Shown piece after piece: positions 1 to 8,656 of a stretch of 64,000 nt of DNA (its first letter is position 1; each line of letters starts with the position of its first letter). The notes under the pieces were generated by a model. It made no database searches. It worked only from the letters and a program-made list of their open reading frames with translations, and was not told where the DNA came from. Where the stretch lies: assembly GCA_963783965.1 (NCBI GenBank), contig CAWAPQ010000010.1, positions 122,758 to 186,757 of the forward strand, given 5' to 3'. Source of the DNA: Bog-473 sp963783965 (GTDB lineage Bacteria; Actinomycetota; Acidimicrobiia; Acidimicrobiales; RAAP-2). The position numbers and the translations under genes are program-made.

Positions 1-2
1 AC

Positions 3-981
3 GGCCTGGTGGCCGGGCACGCGGAGGCGGCCGGGGCGACCCTGCTCCAGGGCACCGAGGTGACGGCGCCCGTGGTGGACGAGAAGGCCCCCTTGGCCGG
101 CCCGCTCCCGACGCTGACCGGCGTCACCGTCAAGGAGAAGGGCGCCGCGGCGACCCGGACCATCAAGGCCCGCTACGTCGTGGTGGCCGACGGGTCCAAC
201 TCACGGGTGGGCCGCATGCTCGGGACGACACGGCGGCGGGACCTCCCCATGGGCATGGCCCTGCGCGGGTACTACCGCTCGGAGCGCCACGACGATCCCT
301 TCATTGAGTCGCACCTCGACATCCGCGACGCCGAGGGCAACGTGGTCCCGGGTTACGGGTGGATCTTCCCCATGGGCGACGGCCGGGTCAACGTCGGTGT
401 CGGGCTGCTCTCGACCGACCAGCGCTGGAAGGGGCTCAACACGAGCCACCTGATGGATGCCTTCGTGGACTTCGCACCGGCGTCCTGGGGGATCCGGCCC
501 GAGACGAGCCTCGGGCCGCCGACCGGCGGCAAGCTCCCGATGGGCCTCTCGGTGGGACCACGGGCCGGGGGCAACGTCGTGATCACCGGGGACGCCGGTG
601 GGGCCATCAACCCGTTCAACGGCGAGGGGATCGCCTACGGCTACGAAACGGGCCGGCTGGCCGCCGCGGCGCTGGGCCACGCGCTGACCGGCGAGGGCGA
701 GAGGCGCGCTGCGGGACTACGACCGCGAGCTGACCGCTGCCTACGGGCCCTATTACAAAGTGGCCAGGGCCTTCGTGCATCTCATTTCGAACCCCGAGGC
801 CATGCGCCTGTGCGTCGGGCTCGGCATGCGTTCCGAGTTGCTCATGACCCAGCTCCTGCGCATCATGGCCAACCTCATGCGGCCGGACGCCGCCGGCCCG
901 GCCGAGCTCGGATTCCGGGCCATGGAGCTCGTGTCGCGCATGCTGCCCGACACCGACGGACTCGAGATCCCCGCCGCCTGA
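3..981 (+). CDS. Geranylgeranyl reductase family FAD-dependent oxidoreductase, 5'-partial, with a frameshift
   Basis: This is the C-terminal part of a flavoprotein of the geranylgeranyl reductase family, which reduces isoprenoid double bonds in quinone, carotenoid or lipid side chains. The start lies left of the window. The visible protein has the DGSNSRVGR motif and the FAD-binding GDAGGAINPFNGEGIAYGYE block. Reading is in frame 3 up to about base 704. The family-typical continuation ALRDYDRELTAAYGPYYK is then in frame 1 from about 706 to the TGA at 981. One extra base in the run agaggcgcgctg would explain this. It is either a real frameshift or a sequence error. The substrate cannot be told. 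The family assignment is solid; whether the gene is functional is open. Confidence 0.8.
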
Positions 982-992
982 GCGGCGCGGGG

Positions 993-1754
993 TCAGGCGA
1001 ACAACCGCTCGGAGCCGCTCGCCACCCGCAGGAGCCATGCGCGCTCCTCGCCCTCGAAGCCCTCGGCCACCCGGGCCGCCGCCACGACGCGCACCCAGGC
1101 GTCGAGGTGATCGTCGGCGAGGCGGCGCCGGCGTTGTCCCTCCCCGCGGACGGCGCGCAGGAAGCGCCCGGTCGATCCCGTCGACCGTTGCCCCCACAGG
1201 ACGAGGGTGCGGGCCAGGTCGGCCGCCGACGGGCCGGCCGCCACGGTGAGCCAGTCGATGACGACCCAGCCGGCTGGTCCGACCAGGACGTTGGACGGGT
1301 GGAAGTCGAAGTGGCAGACGCCGCGGCCCCCGTCGTCCAGCGCGCCGAGCAGCGCCAGCAGCTCAGCTTGCAGCGCGGCGTCGGGGACGCTGGCCTCGAC
1401 TTCGCTCTCGAGGCGCGGCAGCAGCTCGGGCAGACCGGCGACGACGGTGGCGTTGCATCGCAGCTGGAGCGCGACGAAGTCAGCGGCCAGGCTGTCGATC
1501 CGCTCCGGTCCGGCGGCCTCCACCACCTGCAGCAACGAGGGGCCCTCGACCCGGTCCACGATCACGCCGGTGCGACCGTCGACGGTGACCGTGCCGTGCG
1601 CGTGCGCGACGGGGAGGCCGGCATCCGCCAGGAGCGCCAGCACCGTCGCCTCGAAGGCGGACAGGCCGTTCCAGTCGGGCCGGTCGAGCTTGAGCACCCG
1701 GCCCTCGCCGTAGGCGAAGACCTCCGCGGTACGACCCTCGGCCAGCAGCTCCAC
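993..1754 (-). CDS. Aminoglycoside phosphotransferase (APH)/choline-kinase-like phosphotransferase
   Basis: A 253-residue protein-kinase-fold small-molecule phosphotransferase. The catalytic loop reads HFDFHPSNVLV (about residue 147), the counterpart of the APH HGDLHPGN loop. The metal-binding aspartate follows in WVVIDW. The N-terminus (AEVFAYGEGRVLKLDR) matches the nucleotide-binding lobe with its lysine. The start is GTG, 9 bases after the stop of the upstream HIT gene, so the two are probably co-transcribed. The substrate is unknown. Actinobacteria carry many such paralogues and most are not resistance enzymes. Confidence 0.8.
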   Translation of the reverse strand: MELLAEGRTAEVFAYGEGRVLKLDRPDWNGLSAFEATVLALLADAGLPVAHAHGTVTVDGRTGVIVDRVEGPSLLQVVEAAGPERIDSLAADFVALQLRCNATVVAGLPELLPRLESEVEASVPDAALQAELLALLGALDDGGRGVCHFDFHPSNVLVGPAGWVVIDWLTVAAGPSAADLARTLVLWGQRSTGSTGRFLRAVRGEGQRRRRLADDHLDAWVRVVAAARVAEGFEGEERAWLLRVASGSERLFA

Positions 1755-1763
1755 GTGGCCCGC

Positions 1764-2243
1764 TCAGTCCCGCAGCCGGGCCCGGAGCGCAGCGGCGGCC
1801 ACCGCCAGTGCCGCGGCGTCGACGGCCGGAATGGCGGCGAAGTCGAACGCCTCTGATTCGACCGGCCACCCCGGCCGCGCGTCGTCGAAGGGACGGGGGA
1901 CGAGGTGGACGTGCAGGTGCGGGAGACCGTTGCCGAGGCTGAACCAGTTCATCTTCGCCGGCCGGTACTCCGCGTCGACGGCCCTGGCGACCCGCGCCAC
2001 GTCGGACCAGAATCCCGCCGCCTCCTCGTCCGAGAGCTCCGTGGGCTCGGCCACATGGCGCCCCTTCCAGATGACATAGGCATACCCGGGTCGCACGGGA
2101 TGGCGGCCGAGATAGCCGTCCGCCCAACGGCCTTCGAAGATGCGGACCCCGTGCGGCGTCTCGTCGGCACCCGGCTCGCACATGCTGCAGCCGTCACCCC
2201 GGCGCAGCGCAGGAAAGTCAGGTGGCCAAGTGTTCTCGGGCAT
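1764..2243 (-). CDS. HIT family protein (histidine-triad nucleotide hydrolase/transferase-like)
   Basis: A 159-residue histidine-triad protein with the signature HLHVHLVPR near residue 112, the site that forms the nucleotidyl-histidine intermediate in HIT hydrolases. The N-terminus (RRGDGCSMC) has the cysteine pair common in zinc-containing HIT proteins. I chose the ATG at 2243 (MPENTW) because upstream in-frame starts run into the divergent secreted-protein gene and read as non-family sequence. It heads a two-gene unit with the APH-like kinase. The exact nucleotide substrate cannot be predicted. Confidence 0.82.
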   Translation of the reverse strand: MPENTWPPDFPALRRGDGCSMCEPGADETPHGVRIFEGRWADGYLGRHPVRPGYAYVIWKGRHVAEPTELSDEEAAGFWSDVARVARAVDAEYRPAKMNWFSLGNGLPHLHVHLVPRPFDDARPGWPVESEAFDFAAIPAVDAAALAVAAAALRARLRD

Positions 2244-2289
2244 GGCCTTCAGTCTGCCCATCGCAACGTCGGTTGGCGGCGACCGCCGG

Positions 2290-3828
2290 ATGCCCGCTCC
2301 TAGCCTGGGGTTCTTGCGGCCTCGCCTCACCGCCCTTCGCCGAACGACGCTTCTCGCCCTGGGCGTTCTGCTTCTCGCCTCGCTCGTCGGGTGGGTCACG
2401 CCACGCGCCGGGACGAACGCGGCCGCGGCCGCGGCCAGCACGTCCGGGCCCTCGCGCGCGGTGGCCATGGCGGCCACGCCCGACGGCGGCGGCTACTGGG
2501 TCGCCTCGTCGACCGGTGGCGTCTATCCGTTCGGCGACGCGCACTCCTACGGCAGCATGAGCGGCACCGCGCTCGATCAACCGGTGGTGGGCATGGCCGC
2601 CACGCCGTCGGGCGGCGGCTATTGGTTGGTGGCGTCCGACGGCGGCGTCTTCAGCTTCGGCGACGCGTCGTTCCTCGGATCGACGGGAGGGATGCGCCTC
2701 AACGCGCCGATCGTGGGCATGGCGGCCACGCCCTCGGGCCACGGGTACTGGCTGGTGGCGTCCGACGGCGGCGTGTTCAGCTACGGCGACGCCGGGTTCT
2801 GGGGCTCGACCGGCGGCATGCGGCTCAACGCGCCGGTCGTCGGCATGGCGGCGACATCGTCCGGCCACGGCTACTGGCTCGTGGCGTCGGACGGCGGCGT
2901 CTTCAGCTTCGGCGACGCCTCGTTCCACGGCTCGACCGGCTCCATCCGACTCAACCAGCCGATGGTCGGCATGGCGGCCACGCCCTCGGGGGGCGGCTAC
3001 TGGTTGGTGGCCGCCGACGGCGGCATCTTCACCTATGGCGACGCGTCGTTCGACGGCTCGACCGGCTCCATCCGGCTCAACCAGCCCGTCGACGGCATGG
3101 CTCCGGGCCCGGGCGGCGGCGGCTACTGGCTCGTGGCGGCCGACGGCGGCATATTCGACTTCGGCTCGGCCGCGTTCGACGGATCGGCCACCGCCGACAT
3201 CAACCCGCTCCTCGTCACACAGCTGGCCTCGACGGGCGGTGCGCAACAGGTCCTGGTCGTCGACGCGCCGGGCGCCGCCAGCACGACGGCGACCCTGACG
3301 GCATACGAGAACGACGGCGCGGGGTGGTACCAGGTCTTCGGCGCCATGCCAGCCGTCGACGGCGCCAACGGTTGGCTGCCCGGGCCGAGCCGGACGGAAG
3401 GCGACGACACCACACCCGAGGGCATGTACGCCATCGGCTCGACCATGTACGGCACGAACGCGGACCCGGGCACGCAGTTCGCCTACCACCAACTGGTGTG
3501 CGGCGACTGGTGGGACGAGGACTCGGCCAGCCCCACCTACAACACGTTCCAGCACGTGGCCTGCGGGACGACCCCGCCCTACGCGGCCAGATCCGAGGCG
3601 CTGTGGACCGAGGGCAACGCGTACCCGTCCATGGCGGTCATCGACTACAACACGCCGCCGACCGGCCCCCTCGGGTCGGGCATCTTCCTCCACGCCAACA
3701 CCGGCTCCCCGACCGCGGGGTGCGTCTCGCTCCCGCTCGGTGATCTCGACGCGGTGCTCGACTGGCTGAACCCGGCGCTGCATCCCGTCATCGTCATGGG
3801 GCCCGACTCGGTGATCCGTTCGTTCTGA
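2290..3828 (+). CDS. Secreted beta-repeat protein with C-terminal L,D-transpeptidase (YkuD-like) domain
   Basis: A 512-residue exported protein. Residues 1-45 form a signal peptide (RR near residues 16-17, a hydrophobic stretch LLALGVLLLASLVGW, then an Ala-rich region). Residues about 55-310 hold six tandem repeats of about 44 residues with the core GYWLVASDGGVFSFGDA, a propeller-like repeat common in Acidimicrobiia and other actinobacteria and probably for wall or surface binding. Residues about 325-512 look like an L,D-transpeptidase: HANTGSPTAGCVSLP carries the catalytic His and Cys of the HxnGC(V/I)xL family motif. Such enzymes make 3-3 peptidoglycan crosslinks or attach proteins to the wall. 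The start at 2290 was chosen because the signal peptide begins there. Confidence 0.8.
   Translation: MPAPSLGFLRPRLTALRRTTLLALGVLLLASLVGWVTPRAGTNAAAAAASTSGPSRAVAMAATPDGGGYWVASSTGGVYPFGDAHSYGSMSGTALDQPVVGMAATPSGGGYWLVASDGGVFSFGDASFLGSTGGMRLNAPIVGMAATPSGHGYWLVASDGGVFSYGDAGFWGSTGGMRLNAPVVGMAATSSGHGYWLVASDGGVFSFGDASFHGSTGSIRLNQPMVGMAATPSGGGYWLVAADGGIFTYGDASFDGSTGSIRLNQPVDGMAPGPGGGGYWLVAADGGIFDFGSAAFDGSATADINPLLVTQLASTGGAQQVLVVDAPGAASTTATLTAYENDGAGWYQVFGAMPAVDGANGWLPGPSRTEGDDTTPEGMYAIGSTMYGTNADPGTQFAYHQLVCGDWWDEDSASPTYNTFQHVACGTTPPYAARSEALWTEGNAYPSMAVIDYNTPPTGPLGSGIFLHANTGSPTAGCVSLPLGDLDAVLDWLNPALHPVIVMGPDSVIRSF
2467..3190 (+). repeat. Six tandem coding repeats of about 130 bp in the L,D-transpeptidase gene
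   Basis: Six imperfect repeats of about 129-132 bp each encode a 43-44 residue unit with the conserved core GGGYWLVASDGGVFSFGDA (single units vary). The middle units are nearly identical at the protein level (SFGDASFLGSTG, SYGDAGFWGSTG, SFGDASFHGSTG), so unit number could change by recombination. Confidence 0.75.
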
Positions 3829-3847
3829 GCGCAACGGGGATCCGGGG

Positions 3848-5143
3848 TCAGCGGCTGACTTCGGCCGCCGCCTCCCCCGCGGCATCGACGACGCGTGCCA
3901 GGGCGTCCTCGTCGTGGGCGAGACCGGGGAACATCACCTCGTAGGCGCCCGGCGCCAACGCCACGCCGCGGCGGAGCATGGCGTGGAAGAAGCGGGCATA
4001 CGTCTCGCCGGTGGCGATCGCCCGCGCTCCTTCGTAGTCGCTCGGCGCCGCAATGGGCCCGCCCTCGGCCGGGGCCACGAAGAGGCCGACCAACGGCCCC
4101 ACTGTGGGCACGGCCACAGCCAGCCCGCCGCTGGACACCGCCGCTTCGAGGTCCTTGGCGAACAACGCCACCCTGGCGGAGAGAGCTTCGTAGTCCGCCG
4201 GCCCCACGGCGTCGAGCACCGCGCGTCCCGCTGCGGTGGCGAGCGGGTTTCCCGACAAGGTTCCCGCCTGGTAGACGGGACCGCCGGGCGCCAGCTCGGC
4301 CAACAGGTCGCGCCGCCCGCCGAACGCGCCCACCGGCAGTCCGCCCCCGATGACCTTGCCGAAGCACCAGAGGTCGGGCGTGACGCCCGACCACCCTGTG
4401 GCCCCCGCCGTACCGAGCCGGAACCCGGTGATGACCTCGTCGAAGATCAGCAAGGCGCCGCTGGCGCTGCACGCGGCACGCAACCCCTCCAGGAAACCGG
4501 GGGCCGGCGCCACCAGGTTCATGTTGGCGGCCACGGGCTCGACGATCACGCAGGCGACTCGCTCGTCGAGGACGGGAACCACGTTGTACGGAACGACCTC
4601 GGTGTCGGCGACCGCGCCGGCGGACACGCCGACCGAGCCCGGCAGGCCGAGCATGGCCACCCCACTGCCCCCGCCCGCCAGCAACCCGTCCGAGTGGCCG
4701 TGGTAGCAGCCGTCGAACTTGACGACCCGGTCGCGTCCGGTGGCGCCGCGGGCCAGACGGACCGCGCTCATGGCCGCCTCGGTCCCCGAGGAGACGAGGC
4801 GCACCTGCTCACAGCCCGGGACGCGCGCGCAGATGGCCTCGGCCAGCAGGACCTCACCGGGCGTCGGCGCGCCGAACGTCGTGCCCTTGGCCGCCGCGGC
4901 CGTGACTGCCCCGGTGACCACCGGGTGCGCATGCCCGAGCAGCACGGCTCCGTAGGACTGCACCATGTCGAGGTAGCGGTTCCCCTCGGCGTCGAGGACG
5001 AACGCGCCCTCCCCCGAGACAACCGTGTACGGCGTCCCGCCGACGGAGGCGAAGGAGCGGACGGGCGAGTCGACCCCGCCCGGAATGACGCGCCGGGCCC
5101 GCTCGAACCAGTCGCTGTTCGACGCCGGTGCCGGCTCAGCCAC
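3848..5143 (-). CDS. hemL: Glutamate-1-semialdehyde 2,1-aminomutase
   Basis: A 431-residue class III PLP enzyme that converts glutamate-1-semialdehyde to 5-aminolevulinate, the second C5-pathway step. The family start is intact (ARRVIPGGVDSPVRSF). The PLP lysine lies in CFGKVIGGGLPVGAFGG near residue 259, and the cofactor-binding CYHGHSDGLLAGGGSG block is present. The length is normal. Its 5' end overlaps the hemB 3' end by 8 bases, so it is the last gene of the heme operon and translationally coupled to hemB. Confidence 0.97.
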   Translation of the reverse strand: MAEPAPASNSDWFERARRVIPGGVDSPVRSFASVGGTPYTVVSGEGAFVLDAEGNRYLDMVQSYGAVLLGHAHPVVTGAVTAAAAKGTTFGAPTPGEVLLAEAICARVPGCEQVRLVSSGTEAAMSAVRLARGATGRDRVVKFDGCYHGHSDGLLAGGGSGVAMLGLPGSVGVSAGAVADTEVVPYNVVPVLDERVACVIVEPVAANMNLVAPAPGFLEGLRAACSASGALLIFDEVITGFRLGTAGATGWSGVTPDLWCFGKVIGGGLPVGAFGGRRDLLAELAPGGPVYQAGTLSGNPLATAAGRAVLDAVGPADYEALSARVALFAKDLEAAVSSGGLAVAVPTVGPLVGLFVAPAEGGPIAAPSDYEGARAIATGETYARFFHAMLRRGVALAPGAYEVMFPGLAHDEDALARVVDAAGEAAAEVSR

Positions 5144-6149
5144 CGAGCGCCTCGGCCACCTCTGCGGCGAAGTAGGTCAGGATGAAGTCGGCGCCCGCGC
5201 GCTTGAGGACGGTGAGCTGCTCGAGCGCCACCGCCGGCCCGTCGATCCAGCCCGCGGCGGCGGCAGCTTGGACCATGGAGTACTCGCCACTCACGTGATA
5301 GGCGGCCAGGGGCACCGAGACGGCGGGACGGACCGCGGCCAGGACGTCGAGCGACGTCATGGCTGGCTTGACCATGATCATGTCCGCACCCTCGGCCACG
5401 TCCTGCTCTATTTCGGCCAGTGCCTCGCGCCCGTTGCGCGGGTCCTGCTGATAGGCCCGGCGGTCACCGCCGCCCGCGATGGTCACGTCGACGGCGTCGC
5501 GGAAGGGACCGTAGAGGGCGGACGCGTACTTGGACGCGTAGGCCAGGATGGCCACGCGGCCGTGATCACCGCCATCGAGGGCGGCACGGATGGCCGCCAC
5601 CTGACCGTCCATCATGCCGCTGGGCGCCACGACATCCGCTCCGGCGTCGGCCTGCGCCAGGGCGATGCGCTGGTAGAGCTCGAGCGTCGGATCGTTGAGG
5701 ACCTCCCCCCCGGGCCCGAGGATGCCGCAGTGCCCGTGATCGGTGTACTCGTCGAGACAGAGGTCGGCCATGAGGACGAGCTCGTCGCCCACGGCGTCGC
5801 GCACGGCGCGCAGCGCGACCTGCACGACGCCGTCCGGATCCCAGGCGCCACTCCCCTGGGCGTCCTTGCGGGCCGGCACGCCGAACAGGATCAGGCCGGG
5901 CACGCCGAGCGAGACCAGGCGCTTGGCCTCGACCACGACCGAATCGAGCGAATGCTGCACCTGACCGGGCATGGAGGCGATCGGGACCGGGTCCACGACC
6001 CCTTCCCGGACGAAGAGCGGTGCGACCAGGTCGTCCGGCCCGAGGCGGGCCTCGGCGACCAGCCGCCGCAGCGCGGGCGTACGCCGCAAGCGGCGCAGCC
6101 GCCGTACGGGGAACCCGCCCGGAGTGGACGCAGACGTCGCCTCGGCCAT
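5136..6149 (-). CDS. hemB: Delta-aminolevulinic acid dehydratase (porphobilinogen synthase)
   Basis: A 337-residue enzyme that condenses two 5-aminolevulinates to porphobilinogen. The two active-site lysines are in YASKYASALYGPF and MVKPAMTSLDVL. The metal region reads DLCLDEYTDHGHCGIL: relative to the all-cysteine zinc site, the central Cys is Asp, a variant seen in many actinobacteria. I prefer ATG at 6149; a TTG lies one codon upstream. It is separated from cobA-hemD by 9 bases and overlaps hemL. Confidence 0.96.
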   Translation of the reverse strand: MAEATSASTPGGFPVRRLRRLRRTPALRRLVAEARLGPDDLVAPLFVREGVVDPVPIASMPGQVQHSLDSVVVEAKRLVSLGVPGLILFGVPARKDAQGSGAWDPDGVVQVALRAVRDAVGDELVLMADLCLDEYTDHGHCGILGPGGEVLNDPTLELYQRIALAQADAGADVVAPSGMMDGQVAAIRAALDGGDHGRVAILAYASKYASALYGPFRDAVDVTIAGGGDRRAYQQDPRNGREALAEIEQDVAEGADMIMVKPAMTSLDVLAAVRPAVSVPLAAYHVSGEYSMVQAAAAAGWIDGPAVALEQLTVLKRAGADFILTYFAAEVAEALGG

Positions 6150-6158
6150 CAATCCAGC

Positions 6159-7709
6159 CTACGGGCCGACGTCACCCCCGGGGCCCAACTCCCCGATCAA
6201 CTCGTCGACGATGCCCTGGGCCGACGAACCCCACGCCTCGTGCACGCCGACGAACCCCGCTTCCCGCGCCGCCGCGGCCGTCGTCGGCCCGATGCACACG
6301 ATGTGCGCCGGGGGGACCACCGGACGGCCTGCCTCGGTCCGCAGGGCCAGAAACGCCTGCACGGCCGAGGTGGCGGTGAGCGCCAGTGCGTCGGCTGCGG
6401 CCACCCGGTCCAACAGCGCCGGCTCCGGCGCGGCGCGCGCCACGGTGCGGTAGGCCTCGACCCGGCGCACATCCCATCCCTTCGCGGCGAGCCCGTCGGG
6501 AATGGTGCCGGGAGCGAGGTCGGCGCACGGGAACAGGACCCGCCGCGCACCTGCGCCACCGGCGCCGCCGGCGCGGCCCACGCCATCCACGCCATCCGCG
6601 TCGGGGAACTCCTCGACCAGCCCGCGGGCACTGTGCTCGGCGGGCACCAGGTCGGGCTCCACGCCGTCACGCCGCAGGGCGTCCGCCGTGGCCGGCCCCA
6701 CCGCCGCCACCAGCACACCGCCGAGGGCGCGCGCGTCACGCAACGCGCCCATGAAGCGCTCAACCGCATTGACCGAGGTCAGCACCACCCAGCGGTCGTC
6801 CTGCACGGACGCCGCCGCCACGGCCAGCGCGGCGCCCCCGTCCGCCGGTTCCACCTGCCGGGTCAGGGGCAACTCGAGGGCCGTGGCACCCGCTCGCTCC
6901 AACGCGTCCACCAGCCCGCGGGCGCGTCCGGCCGCGCGCGTCACCACCACCGTGCGCCCGGCCAGCGGGCCTCCCGACACGGCGGGGGAGTCGTGGAGGC
7001 CCAGGGCCGCCACGGGCCCGACCACAATGACGGCCGGCGGGCCGAGATCGACGTCGGCCAACCCCGCCAGCGTCGTGCGCGCCACCCGCTGGGACGCGGT
7101 CGTCCCCGAGGCGATGACGGCCACCGCGGTGTCCGGCGGCCGGCCGCCCTGCATCAGCGCCGCGGCGATCGCGGCGCGGTTCGTCATGCCCATGAGGATC
7201 ACGAGCGTCCCGCCGACCCGGGCCAACGCCTCCCAGTCGTGCTCGCCGGTGCCGTCCGACCCGCCCACCCGGCCGGTCACGACGGTAACCGAGGCGGCCA
7301 CACCGCGCTGGGTTACGGGGATGCCGGCGGCGGCGGGGACGCCGAAGGCGGACGTCACCCCGGGGACCACCTCCCAGGCCACACCGGCCTCCGCCAGCGC
7401 CTCCACCTCTTCGCCGCCCCGGCCGAAGAGGAAGGGGTCGCCACCCTTGAGCCGGACCACCACGGCCGACGCCCGCCCGTGCTCCACGAGCAGGCGGGCG
7501 ATCTCCTCCTGGCGCCCCGCCCCTCCTGCGGGCGTGTCGGGGTCCTTGCCCACGTCGATGACGAGCGCCGACGACGGCACCAGGTCGAGGACGGCGGGGC
7601 TCACGAGCCGGTCGTGCAGCACGACATCGGCCCGAACCAGCAACGAGGCGCCCCGCCTGGTCAGGAGCCCGGGGTCGCCCGGGCCGGCGCCGACCAGGTA
7701 GACGGTCAC
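6159..7709 (-). CDS. cobA-hemD: Fused uroporphyrinogen-III C-methyltransferase and uroporphyrinogen-III synthase
   Basis: A 516-residue fusion. Residues 1 to about 245 are a SUMT: VYLVGAGPGDPGLLT is the SAM-site loop and VVRLKGGDPFLFGRGGEE the second motif. SUMT methylates uroporphyrinogen III to precorrin-2 for siroheme or cobalamin. Residues about 255-510 are the poorly conserved HemD domain (RTVVVTRAAGRARGL, WVVLTSVNAVERFM, ALTATSAVQAFL), which closes hydroxymethylbilane to uroporphyrinogen III. The GTG at 7709 is the start; it overlaps the hemC stop (GTGA), and longer in-frame starts read into hemC. The fusion lets one protein feed both heme and siroheme/corrinoid branches. Confidence 0.94.
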   Translation of the reverse strand: MTVYLVGAGPGDPGLLTRRGASLLVRADVVLHDRLVSPAVLDLVPSSALVIDVGKDPDTPAGGAGRQEEIARLLVEHGRASAVVVRLKGGDPFLFGRGGEEVEALAEAGVAWEVVPGVTSAFGVPAAAGIPVTQRGVAASVTVVTGRVGGSDGTGEHDWEALARVGGTLVILMGMTNRAAIAAALMQGGRPPDTAVAVIASGTTASQRVARTTLAGLADVDLGPPAVIVVGPVAALGLHDSPAVSGGPLAGRTVVVTRAAGRARGLVDALERAGATALELPLTRQVEPADGGAALAVAAASVQDDRWVVLTSVNAVERFMGALRDARALGGVLVAAVGPATADALRRDGVEPDLVPAEHSARGLVEEFPDADGVDGVGRAGGAGGAGARRVLFPCADLAPGTIPDGLAAKGWDVRRVEAYRTVARAAPEPALLDRVAAADALALTATSAVQAFLALRTEAGRPVVPPAHIVCIGPTTAAAAREAGFVGVHEAWGSSAQGIVDELIGELGPGGDVGP

Positions 7710-8632
7710 GGTGCCGCGTCCAGCAGGGCGTCGAAGCCCTCGATGGCTGCGCCGCCCCCGGAGAGCAGCGCGCGCGCCACCGCGGCTCCCACCGCCTCGG
7801 CGTCGTCGCCGTGCCTGGTCACGCGGATCACGATGTGCCCGTCCCCTCCGGCCAGCAGCCCCGACACGCGGAGCGCCGGGCCGGTCCCGTCCGCCTCGGC
7901 GAAGGCGCCGACCGGCAGCGTGCAGTTCCCACCGAGGGTGGCCAGCACGGAGCGCTCGGCCCGCAGCGCGCGCTGACTCGGCTCGTGATCGATGGCGGCC
8001 AGCAGCTCCCGGGTGCCGGCGTCGTCCGCCCTGCACTGCACGGCGATCGCACCCTGACCCGCCTGCGGCAGGACATCGACCGGGTCCAGCACGTCGCTCA
8101 CCTTGCCCTCCCAGCCCAGGCGCTGCATGGCGGCCACGGCGACGACCACGGCCGACACGTGTCCCTCCTCGACCACGGACAGTCGGCGGGCCATGTTCCC
8201 GCGCAGGTCGGTGAACACGAGATCCGGGCGCAACGCGGCCAATTGTGCCCGCCGCCGCGCCGAGCCCGTGGCCACCAGCCCACCTGCGGGCAGGTTGGCC
8301 AGCGTGGCGCCCACGAGGCCGTCGCGCGGGTCGGCCCGCCGCGGCACCGCACCCAACACGAAGGCTGCCGGCATGACCGAGGGCATGTCCTTGGCCGAGT
8401 GCACGGCGGCCTCGGCCCGCCCTTCGGCCACGGCAACCTCCACCTCGGTGACGAAGACACCCTGGCCCCCGATCTGGTCGAGCGGCGACGTCGCGTCACG
8501 ATCGCCCTGCGTCCGCACGACGAGCGGCTCAACGACCAGGTCCGGATGGGCCCGGCGCAGGAGCTCGGAGACCAGCTCGGTCTGGCGCAGTGCGAGCGGC
8601 GAGCCGCGGGTGGCCAGGCGCAGGGTTCCCAT
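7706..8632 (-). CDS. hemC: Hydroxymethylbilane synthase (porphobilinogen deaminase)
   Basis: A 308-residue enzyme that polymerises four porphobilinogens into hydroxymethylbilane. MGTLRLATRGSPLALRQ is the family N-terminus. The dipyrromethane cofactor cysteine is in ATLGGNCTLPVGAFAE near residue 233, and the arginine-rich substrate loop (GSARRRAQLAALRPDL) is present. It lies 24 bases after hemA and overlaps cobA-hemD by 4 bases. Confidence 0.97.
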   Translation of the reverse strand: MGTLRLATRGSPLALRQTELVSELLRRAHPDLVVEPLVVRTQGDRDATSPLDQIGGQGVFVTEVEVAVAEGRAEAAVHSAKDMPSVMPAAFVLGAVPRRADPRDGLVGATLANLPAGGLVATGSARRRAQLAALRPDLVFTDLRGNMARRLSVVEEGHVSAVVVAVAAMQRLGWEGKVSDVLDPVDVLPQAGQGAIAVQCRADDAGTRELLAAIDHEPSQRALRAERSVLATLGGNCTLPVGAFAEADGTGPALRVSGLLAGGDGHIVIRVTRHGDDAEAVGAAVARALLSGGGAAIEGFDALLDAAP

Positions 8633-8656
8633 GGCCCGACTATCCCATGGCAGCGT

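Noticed and set aside
5025..7976. Very long + strand frame (983 codons) opposite hemB and cobA-hemD
   Set aside because: It mirrors the real minus-strand genes, has Arg/Gly/His-rich shadow composition and no family motif. High GC leaves opposite strands open.
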